Source: Euptelea pleiosperma
Taxonomy: Eukaryota; Streptophyta; Magnoliopsida; Ranunculales; Eupteleaceae
Reading direction: 5' to 3'
NCBI GenBank assembly: GCA_035048495.1
Contig: CM068545.1
Location: 20,246,741-20,310,740 of the forward strand
DNA length: 64,000 nucleotides
In this document: piece by piece, positions 55,212-64,000 of the stretch
Layout of the letters: each line of letters begins with the position of its first letter
How positions within the stretch are numbered: the stretch's first letter is position 1
Translations under genes and position numbers: made by a program
Notes under the pieces: generated by a model
Told to the model about the DNA's origin: nothing
Seen by the model: only the letters and a program-made list of their open reading frames with translations
Database searches by the model: none

Positions 55212-57039
55212 GTTCCAGTGAGTCTGGATCAGGTTTTATGTGATTGATTTTTGGTGATTATTTTCACTCCTTTAGGTGATCAAAACAACATAAAATAATG
55301 AAATGCGACCACAAAGGATATAGAAGAAAAGAGTCATCCCTACTGTCACCATTAAAACCACAAAACCAACAACTTCAAATTCCCTGCATCTAAAAGAAAA
55401 AGAAAACATAAGTGAAATGAGATCACTAACGATATACAAGAAAAGAGTTATCCTTATTGCGACCATGAGAACCATAAAACCAACACCTCCAAATTCTCGG
55501 CATCTAAAGAAAAAGAAAAAGAAAAAACATTTGTGCAGCTCGGCTCTTCTATTGGTTGGCAGTACGAACTTTTAGTTCTAAGATCAGCAGCTTGACAAGA
55601 GATATGCAGTCCAAGAATATCTGCAGCAATTGGGACCAAAATATCATCTTTCTTCTCACATGTTACAACAAAAATCTTCCAAAATTTTTTATTGCAAGAT
55701 TCCTGAAACTAAAGCAAACACTAAAATTCAGGTCCCTCCAACAATACCCAAGAAGAGCGCCCTGCTTTACATCTTAATATCCTTGAAACCCTAAAATCAT
55801 AATCTTCAGTTGACAACAAGTAAAATCCATATACAATACATCTTTCCTATGGTGATAGATTTGGTGTCATTAGTCCCAATGTTTCACTTCACAGAATCAA
55901 GTTTGACAATACCAAAACTTTGGGTTTGCCTTCATGTTGAACCATCTGTCAGAGCCACACACCATTCGTGGAACACCAACACAAGACTTCATTTTGTGAT
56001 TCCATGCAACTGTTTTCCTTCTACAAATTCCTTCCATTCTTTTTATTGTATTGATCCATCTCATTGTCACTTGCATAATTACTGTTATTCAAGAACGTCA
56101 CAGTCTAGTTAAACTTATTCCAATGTAGAGGTTCAAAATCTTACAAGCTTAGCCGTTTGAGCGACTAGTCCAAGTCTCTGTAGGTTAGTTATACCATCAA
56201 CAGGGCAAGACTTCAGGTACTATCTTTAGAATAAGTTGGAAGTAGAGGTTGACAGACCTTGATGTAGCTTTTCAGTCATTTTATGTGGATCTTTATGTCA
56301 CACATGGGAACTTATTTCTTCTGTTTATTCACTTTATATGTCACGGTGTGACTGTTTATTGTGCAGTTGAACATAAACATGATGACTAGGGTTACTGGTG
56401 ATAAAATTTTTACATTGAGTGCGCTACTATCAACCCCAAAAGGTTCTACATCTCACATGGCATTGAATAACAAAGGCCTCTGTGGCATCCAAGACTAGGC
56501 TCAGATGATGAGGTGCGTAATCACTTGCTTCACTAGTGATTATGATGAGAGATTTGTGCAACATAGGTTGGGACCTCTGGGGTGACCTATTCAATTGTCA
56601 AGGAACAACATAACCTACATATGGGGGATTGAACAGCATTCCAACTTTGAGGTTGCTTTACGAGCTTTCTTGCTTATGCGGCACCGGATCAATACCACAC
56701 GTAGCAGAACCTGATTAAGGAGGTGCAGATTTGATTACGTGAGCTGCAAATTTATAGGTGACTCTAGTGCCATCGACTAACCTTGTTGAGGTTCATTTTT
56801 ATAGGTGACCCCTAGCTCAGTTGTTTAAAACATTTTGTTCCGCAACCTTGAGGCGAGGGTCCGAAACAGCTAATCGACCAATGAAATCAAAATTGGATTC
56901 AATTTCAAGGTTATGGTTGATTTAATTGGGTCACATGCACTACTAGGGAAGTACTCGTGATGAAGCCAAGTGATGTATGTGCTTGCAATATATACCATAA
57001 ACTATGGATTGCACGATACATAAATGACAATGATTGACT
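55212..57039. other. Upstream of the minus-strand gene, non-coding
   Basis: It contains the 114-bp tandem duplication at 55299-55528 and a telo-box-like AAACCCTAA at 55786-55794, which may mark the promoter or 5' UTR of the minus-strand gene. A fragment CCTAGCTCAGTTGTTTA ... GAGGGTCCGAAAC near 56810-56865 resembles a tRNA-derived SINE head. The rest is unrecognised. Confidence 0.5.
55299..55528. repeat. 114-bp tandem duplication
   Basis: TGAAATG(C)GA..CAC starts at 55299 and again at 55413; AGAAAAGAGT.ATCC, ACCAACA.CTTCAAATTC-like and CATCTAAA.GAAAAAG keep the same 114-bp offset. Copies are about 75-80% alike by eye, so it is fairly old. 114 is a multiple of three, but no coding role is evident. 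Confidence 0.85.
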
Positions 57040-57480
57040 TAGAAGGAACCCAAGATGGAATGAGAATTCACATGAATCCAAGACCACAAAAGGGTGGATT
57101 TTCACAAAATGGAACCAAGGTATCATGGGGATCCAAGAAGTAAATGTGTATTGCCTTGTTCCATGCTGAGGCAGAGTATATTGTCTTTAGGCTACCAGCA
57201 AAGAGGTTGAATGCCTTGGGTATCTCTTGCATGATATTCCAATAAAGGTTAAGCTCATGCCATCCATCTCTTTTCGTTGTGATAGTGAAGCAACACTATC
57301 ACAAATTTACCATAAACCTACAATGGTAATAATCAACATATCAAGTTAAGAGAGATATGTTAGACACAGAACAGTAACTACAATAGATTATCTAGCCAAA
57401 GGAGAACATTAAGAGGTTTCAGACAGAAGCCAGTGTACTTAATCACCTATGGTGGAAGCCCGGCCTAATTAACTCCAGTT
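57040..57480 (+). mobile_element. Ty1/copia RNase H remnant (plus strand)
   Basis: Shifting plus-strand frames match the RNase H end of copia pol: GGFSQNGTKVSWGSKK then HAEAEYIVFRLPAKR near 57165-57210, then RCDSEATLSQIYHKP near 57275-57320, then TVTTIDYLAKGEH. Stops and shifts are frequent. No LTR was found nearby; the solo LTR at 58199 is of a different type. Confidence 0.8.
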
Positions 57481-58193
57481 CAATGGGATAAGAAAGTCAT
57501 TAGCAATGATTGATAAAGGATTGTGCAAAATCAAGACAATTTCTCATCATTCAACTAGAGGTAATAGCTCATCTTCATTAACATAAATAAAGAGGATAAG
57601 TATAATATTAATGAGTCTACCTCATGAGTGTGGAAGTGTTGCCACTTCCAGGGAGACTAATATTTTTCCTCGAATGACACTATGAAGAGGTTCAAGTCCA
57701 ACTGACCTCTCCAACTATGCTGTCTACTTTGGTAAGTTCTGATCAGTCACCAGAGTTCAAGAAAGCAAGTTCTAAGAATTGTGGGAAATTGTTATAGAAT
57801 TTTCAAAATTCATGTTTTGAAAAGTTATTTTCAACTTAGTGGCACTTCTTTATAAGTACGGAGTATTGAAACGTTTGGTTGCTAGTTTCCAGAAGTTAGT
57901 TGGCAAGAAGGTCCACACTATCACTAGCACTGCAAATAGTGTGGCTACATAAAATATCAAGTTTATCTTTGTATATAGGGAATTACGAATTAGTTTTCCT
58001 TTTTCTTTTGAAAACCTTCTCTCATTATCAATAAAAACACAAAGGCAAATGCCTTTTGAAATAATTTTTCTCCTTTAGTTTTGGTTATAAGTTTAGTCCA
58101 ATGCTAGGAAGGGACTAGAACCCCACCCAATTGTGTGGCCTAATGGTTGTGGCATATGATAAAATGCAACCCCAGACGGTGCGAAGGTATGCA
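57481..58193. other. AT-rich DNA downstream of the copia remnant
   Basis: Probably the decayed 3' part of the same copia copy at its left end. GTGGCCTAATGGTTGTGGCA near 58135 resembles a SINE head. Nothing firmer is visible. Confidence 0.4.
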
Positions 58194-58484
58194 CATGTTG
58201 TAATGACCATATTTCTAGCAATATTATAGTAGACTTTTTATAATACTTTGAACATTATATGTATGCCATTTTAAATGTCTCAACAATAGCTTTCTATCGG
58301 TATCAAGTTTTTCCAAATCGGACGTGCGAATCAAAAGTTATTGTGTTTAGTTCTGGGCAACATTTTAAGTTTTTTACATGCTATAGTTTGATATCAAAAA
58401 TATAAAATTTGAAAAAAAAAAGACAATTTTCAAAATTATAGTCCCACATTGGATAGGAATGAAAAGTTCTGAGTTTTCAACCTC

Positions 58485-58490
58485 TATAAA
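58485..58490 (+). promoter_or_regulatory. TATA box of the solo LTR
   Basis: TATAAA within CCTCTATAAATACAAGGCC lies ~40 bp after CCCACATTGGATAGG, the usual arrangement of an LTR promoter U3/R boundary. Confidence 0.7.
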
Positions 58491-59286
58491 TACAAGGCCA
58501 TGCCTTGAGAAAATTACATCAATTTGGGTATTTGAATTCTAACTCCTGATGTAAGAATATTTGCAAAAAAATCCCTCAACTAGAAGAAATTCTAGAAAAT
58601 TCGTAGGAATTCTTGAAAATATTCAGGAGGTCATTTGAAAAGTTTTTGTGGGGCCTACTACTTCGAGATACGCGCTACCTCAAGATTCGCATCATACGAG
58701 GTTCAAAGATTTGGGATTCTAGCGTATTCACTAGTAAGTACATAGTTATTTATTTTATGTTTTTATTTAATTAATTAATTATTTATTTATTTATTTATAA
58801 ATATTATTTTATTTTGGAAATAGTAAAAAATTCATAGAATATTGTAGAAAAATTCTAGAAAATTCTATTATTTTTGGAGAAAATGTCTGAAAATGTTATT
58901 CTTATTATCTGTTAAATTTTAACAAGGAAAAATTCCAATTCTTGTATTTTCCACATAAAATGTGTAAATGCATTGATAATTTCTTGTAATCTTAAAAGCA
59001 TGAAATTATGATAGATGATGACATGTGTAATCTATTTAGTTGGATGAAGTCACGCTCAAATTCATTTAAAATGAGATATATGCATTTTTCATCCGTTTTA
59101 TATATTCGCTTTCTAAGATATTAATATGGCTTAAATGTTCTTATTTTTAGTTTCAAAATGCAAAAATATAAATGTTATGCATGTAAAGATGTTTCTACAA
59201 ACATTATTGTTCTATGCATATAAATACGATTAAGGACATGAATAAGAACGTGATTGGGAATGTGGAATATCGGATTAGTTGGAATT

Positions 59287-59445
59287 AGGCGTTGTCTCAT
59301 TTCTTTGAGACCCCTTGGGGTTTTAGTCCTTAAAGTGTCAGGCGTTGTCTTATTTCCTTAAAACCCCTTGGGGTTCCAGTCCCCTAAAGGAGAGGCGTTG
59401 TCTCATTCATGAGACCCCTCGGGTATTTATACCTAAAAGAAAATT
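59287..59445. repeat. Three tandem 53-bp repeats inside the solo LTR
   Basis: Units start at 59287, 59340 and 59393 with AGGCGTTGTCT(C/T)ATT and share ACCCC(T)TGGGGTT.AGTCC. Units 1 and 2 are complete; the third ends slightly short at CCTAAAAG. Confidence 0.92.
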
Positions 59446-60251
59446 AGAGAATCCGAGAGAGGATACCTAATGAAACAATTAGTATGCACATTATGGAGTT
59501 TACTTGTGCACTAGAAGTGTTGACATCGTACACTAGGTCCAATGGAATGTTGGTACTGAATACATCAGAATTGATAGTTTGACTGTATAGAAATGGTCAC
59601 GGGTATTCTGATAAGAGAAAGATTGACTGTTATGTGAAAAGTCGTCATTGTATTCGAAGTTATACGTAAGTAATCGATGGAGAATTGAGTTTTATCGAAT
59701 TACATGTGAAACTCATTTGCAAATCGTATTTGTTTTAAAAATAAACAAAAGTCGCTGATTTAAGTGGTTTTACGCATGAGGAATGTACTTACTGGGCCCT
59801 AGCTCATCGTTTTAAAATATTTTATTTTCAGGAAAGGATAAGGGGAAGTTGGTCTGATGCTTCTAGCATTTCTGTTGATAAACTTGTGCTAGAGACGATG
59901 TTATATTTTGTTTAATTCTTCTATCTTGTAGAATGATACATAAGTTATGTAGGTCGTTTGACTGTTTAGTAACATGTATTTGGGAGTATGATATATATAC
60001 AATGTTTTCTTTTGGATAGGCATATTACGGTTTTGTTTGAGGTGAGAGATCCTCTAACATTATTAATGTGTCAATGGAGTGTGTTTCGTCTGATGGATTG
60101 TTTAAACAAAATGAAAAAAATTATCCGGTGTATTTCCGCTGCATCGTGATACCAGTTTTGTTTAACTGTGCGTTTGTATGATCAGATCGCGCCTCAAGAT
60201 ACGAGAAAGGTCGATATGACCAAATATTGGATTTGGGGGCGTGACACATGT

Positions 60252-60690
60252 GCTCGTCTATGGAGGTACAAAGAAGTGGATTATGGGGATTAAACGTGAA
60301 TTTTACACTTCACATGAATGTAGCTCCGTAGATCACTTAGAGACACCTAAATCTCTTCCTGAGAAGACTAATAGATATTGATCTATGATTTGGGGTGATC
60401 AGGTTTATTAATTGGCAAAATAGCATAGCAAAAATTGTGGACTCATCCACTCATAGGTACCCGATCCTGAAGAAAGCTAAAAAGCGTTCTGCGTTTGACC
60501 TATTAACAATGTGGTAGTTAACATAAAAAGTTGACCAAGCAAAAATAGACAGTTAATATAGATGGTTTACCGACATATACTATTGACCAAGCCCTTTGAT
60601 CTGATGGTTAGAGATAAAGGAGTATAAGCAGCCCTTAGTGCAAAGTATGGTTGTATATGCCCTAAAGTCCATTCTCACACATGATGCACA
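60252..60690. other. DNA right of the solo LTR
   Basis: It continues the sequence interrupted by the LTR insertion. Nothing recognised. Confidence 0.4.
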
Positions 60691-61652
60691 CATGAACGTG
60701 TGCCATCACGTTGTCCTAAGCATACCCCTCTCATGCCACAAGTGTTAGTAGAGATGAGTTGTTATGCACAAGAAGGAGAAAACAAAGGTTCTAGTCCCTT
60801 TCCAACGTGGGACTAAACCTATAGCCCAAGCTAAAGGAGAAAATTATCTGAAAGGGTTTTTCTTATATTATAAAACAGGTACAGAAAAATGAGATAATTG
60901 TTGCGAAATCGCAACCAAACCTTAGTTTATACATAAAGAAATGCCATCGAATTGTAAATCGCTTTTCAAATATTAATTTTAAAAGTTCTACAACGTAAAT
61001 TAAGTTAAGAGTGTAATGTCCAAATCTCCCTGTTCAACATGTAAGAAAATTAAAGATATATTGATGAACAGCATGATATGTAAACAACCAAAAAAGGTAA
61101 AAGAGTAAAGTAACCCTACTACACACATTCTCTAGAAAATCATTATGAAACCATCTATAACAATCTCCCCTATGCTGGTGCATAAATGTCAACCATGCCC
61201 ATCCATAAAAATGCCACAAGGCATACAAATCCAATTGCCTTAGTCAAGATTACAGCAAGTTGACACTCATAACTAGCAAATGCAGTTTAAGGATGTGCAC
61301 GTGATTGTCAAGCTTTCCAAAACGACTCCTCAGATTGACCTCAGCTCTTAGCTCTTTTAAGAAGTGGTGTTAGTTTTTCTTTGGGTTTTTCTCTCTCTTC
61401 TTTCTGCATTTCAACCGTACACCCCATATCTTCCAAAAGACACCTTCTCCTTGATGAAGTGACAATCTTCCTTGATGTGCTTAGTCTTCTCCTGGGCACT
61501 ATATATGATGTACAATGTATAGTTGCTTGATTATCACAATAGAATTCTATTGGTGATTCCACCTTAAAAATCTGCCGCCAAATCAGCTGACATGCTGGCA
61601 CAATACTCAGGCAAGGTATGAGGTTGTCACCAACAAATGTACAGTAACCCAA
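60691..61652 (-). mobile_element. 5'-truncated Ty1/copia remnant, minus orientation
   Basis: RNase H sequence runs from 61652 to about 61400 on the minus strand (MGYCTFVGDNLIPC, ACQLIWRQI, EFYCDNQATIHCTS). A polypurine tract AGGGGAGAT (61171-61163, minus) abuts TGTTATAGATGG, the start of the 3' LTR, which runs leftward from 61162. CCAACGTGGGACTAAACC near 60805 is LTR-like. The LTR far end is not resolved; the left limit given is approximate. Everything upstream of RNase H is missing. Confidence 0.75.
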
Positions 61653-62832
61653 TGTGAATAGATATCAATCGGTAAACCGAACGAATCAACATACATGTAA
61701 AATATACATCTAGATGACCACACTAAGTACGTTATACCTCTCCCAAGAAAAGACTTCCAGTACCTCAATCCTATAAACAACATCTAGAGTTAGTGTTCAA
61801 AAATCAAACTGAATGCAGATATTGGCACATAGGACTAACTGTCAGTACAATGTCTGGACCACTGGTGGAAAGAAAGACATATATATTCTCTAATAATTTC
61901 AACTTACCAACCAGCCTCTACTAAATGTCTGGATCAATCAACAGATCACCATTCTGCATACTAAAATAATGATTCCACCCCACAAGATAATCAAACGGCT
62001 ATGTACTGTTGTATATAGATTCTCTGGATCAGGTAATTATACCCAGCAAGAAGAGAGATGTGGATCCCTACTGTTGCATGAATCCCACATCCACCAACGG
62101 CAACCTATTATCGAGGTATTTTGGATTTTTGAACTCTCTTGTTTATTCAGTTTTATCTACTCCCAAGTTTTTATCATGACTTGACCATTGCCCTTCAGAA
62201 GAGTAAGAGGAATCATACATCTCACACAATCAATCAGTTTGTGGCATATCAATCTCAATCCTACAAGGCATCTATTTTCTCCATTTCTTCCACAGGTTCC
62301 TACAGTGTCCATTCATGATCTATGAAAAGTGGAAATAGGACCATCTCAGAAAACATGTGTGCTTGAAAAGAACAAAATTTGGGAGTTGACAATGTGGGCG
62401 CAAAAATCTCGCCATCGATGCCTCGGGATTTGTGTACCACATCCAAACATGAAATCAGAAGTAGAGAGGGAGAAGGAGAGATAACACCAGCAATTTTATG
62501 CTGTTAGTCTCCAGAATCCAACACGTCCACGGCCTAGTTAGGGGCAATTCGCTGTAGTTTTCTTAGGTTACAAAATTTCCTCTCCCTTTTTTTCCATCGA
62601 AAGTGGGGCTTACATAATGATCAATTTCCCAATATCCCCTAATCAGAGAGATTAAAGCTTATCACTAACACATTTCTTTTCTCAACGACGTTTAAGGATA
62701 GACTCCAATTCAAAACCAACTCCTCTTATCCTCATGAGGACACGTGGCAATATCTAAAATGTGAGCAATTTTTGTCACTCATAGACAAGGTTACCCTAAG
62801 GAAAATGGGAGATAAGTTGCAAAGGGTGTAGG

Positions 62833-62872
62833 GGTTGAAATATATATATTTTGATAAGTAGGTTGAAATATA
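62833..62872. mobile_element. Tail-only LINE insertion with 12-bp target duplication
   Basis: GGTTGAAATATA at 62833-62844 and 62861-62872 brackets TATATTTTGATAAGTA (16 nt). The T run is only four long, so the tail is short or eroded. Confidence 0.65.
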
Positions 62873-63449
62873 ATCAAACAGTTCTATTGAGAGGTAGAAT
62901 ACAAGAATTGCGGCAAAAGGGTTTGTTTAGACATTTCGGCGAGACTACCAAAAGATTTGTTCTGATGGATAAGCAAAGTTCAGTTAGTGTGCTACTTTGG
63001 ATTGAAAATAAACTCTCTTAGGCTCTTAGCCACTTTATTAATTGGATGTGAAGAATGCATTCATGGGATTAATAGGTATGCATGACAAACCGCTTCAATT
63101 GCTTTCCAGTTTCACTTCAAATTTCTACCTTCCATTAGCAGAATAGAGATTGACATAATATTACTAAAATTACAAAGAACTCGAGTACAAAGGATAAATG
63201 TCAAAGTGGCAACAAATACTATAAAGCAAAGCATAGGTCACATATTAAGATTTGGATCCTTGGTACCAGTAGCTACCACATTGTGTAATGTCAAGGTTAC
63301 CAAAGTCATTGGAGAGGCTAGGATAGCCACCATCCCATCATCATTGTCAATTGTCATTAAAGGCCAACTCCTTATTTATGTGATTTTTGCAACCATAAAT
63401 ATTTTCGTCCTCATTTCTATATGCTACTTTGTTTATTTCAACTGATATA

Positions 63450-63492
63450 AAATTCTCCAAGTACTTATAAAAAAAAAACAAATTCTCCAAGT
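63450..63492. mobile_element. Tail-only LINE insertion with 13-bp target duplication
   Basis: Two perfect copies of aaattctccaagt (63450-63462 and 63480-63492) bracket the 17-nt insert ACTTATAAAAAAAAAAC (63463-63479). Confidence 0.78.
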
Positions 63493-64000
63493 GAAATTTC
63501 AACTCTAGCTTCCTTAACAGTTGAAGTTGAGGGAATAAGGCAGATTATTAAATAGCTCTATACATTTGGCAGTATATTGGATTTCCAGCCATCCCCAAAG
63601 AAATCGAGGGTTTGGAAAAGGGATACATAATCACCTTTGCAACCGTTTTCCCATATTCTTTGTTTGTTTTTTCATCTTGTTTTTTATTTCGGTTGGTCTA
63701 TAGTATGGAATTTGCAAAATGATGCATGACTACTTTAGAAAAAAGACTACTCCTTGCACAACAACACCAATTGAAGGTGTTGGCCTACCAATGACTGCTA
63801 TAACACTCCATGATGAAGCAACCATCTGCCTCAACAAGTTGGCCAGTTCAGCTCCTTATTCCTTTAACCTTTACTGTTTTCCTTTTCATTTCCTATAATT
63901 TTGATAAGAGCTTATAGTGACTCCAGCATCCAATATAAATATTGCAAATAATAAGGATGTATCTGACTTAGGGGTAACTCTGCCCCATTAGACAATGAGC

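Larger units (their letters stand above)
58194..60251. mobile_element. Solo LTR, 2048 bp, with perfect 5-bp target duplication
   Basis: The LTR spans 58199-60246, beginning TGTAATGACC and ending GGGGCGTGACA, and is flanked by CATGT at 58194-58198 and 60247-60251. Such ends and length fit plant Ty3/gypsy LTRs. It contains a promoter-like block (CCCACATTGGATAGG followed by CTATAAATACAAGG) and a 53-bp triplicate repeat. No internal region or second LTR exists, so it is the product of recombination between two LTRs. The orientation was taken as plus from the TATA box. Confidence 0.92.
61653..64000. other. AT-rich intergenic DNA
   Basis: Apart from tail-only insertions at 62833-62872 and 63450-63492, nothing was recognised. 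The ORF at 63206-63445 has a hydrophobic end but no family resemblance or splice context. Confidence 0.55.

Noticed and set aside
59287..59445. Regular 53-bp repeats as a CRISPR-like array
   Set aside because: Only three units with no unique spacers, and they lie inside a plant LTR with clear ends and target duplication.
63206..63445. 79-codon plus-strand ORF with hydrophobic end
   Set aside because: No homology recognised and the region is AT-rich non-coding in character; the length is expected by chance.

Overview
This is nuclear DNA of a flowering plant. Two widely spaced multi-exon genes match plant protein families over their whole visible length (BMS1 and the ERD2/KDEL receptor), introns reach 11.6 kb, and the introns and intergenic DNA are full of plant-type transposons: L1-type LINEs, Ty1/copia pieces, a long solo LTR, hAT, Mutator-like and Harbinger-like elements. 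The species cannot be fixed from sequence alone. Nothing bacterial, no CRISPR array and no viral gene was seen.

Layout. 255-28834 (+): 14 exons coding for the last ~1061 residues of the ribosome-biogenesis GTPase BMS1; the N-terminus with the P-loop lies left of the window. Its introns hold hAT elements (3089-3464, 7047-7286), a deleted copia element (7860-10271), two antisense LINE remnants (13288-14430; 14760-16414 with a 17-bp target duplication), a 260-bp tandem repeat, a Harbinger-like element (17766-18888) and an array of palindromic MITE units (about 19980-21425). 28835-34043: intergenic DNA built of a 9-bp-TSD MITE, an 8-bp-TSD hAT MITE and very long inverted repeats. 34044-51629 (+): a complete six-exon gene for a 215-residue KDEL receptor whose introns 2 and 3 are 9.7 and 6.9 kb of stacked transposons, including two hAT transposase copies facing each other. 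53660-55139 (-): two exons of an unrecognised one-helix membrane protein, convergent with ERD2. 55.2-64 kb: copia remnants, a 2048-bp solo LTR with a perfect CATGT duplication, and plain AT-rich DNA.

The two known genes are housekeeping genes (40S subunit assembly in the nucleolus; retrieval of HDEL/KDEL proteins from the Golgi) and their neighbourhood carries no evident functional link.

Most notable: (1) about ten minute insertions of 12-22 bp, each little more than a poly(T/A) run plus GATAAGT/ACTTAT or GATCAGTAA, most of them flanked by direct repeats of 11-18 bp. They look like LINE retrotransposition products truncated to the tail alone. (2) One BMS1 intron (12380-12685) is a textbook AT-AC U12-type intron. 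(3) A single missing base breaks the BMS1 frame at 5741-5746; restoring one base makes all 14 exons sum to a multiple of three. (4) Two hAT transposase copies form a hairpin-capable inverted repeat with arms over 1 kb inside ERD2 intron 2.
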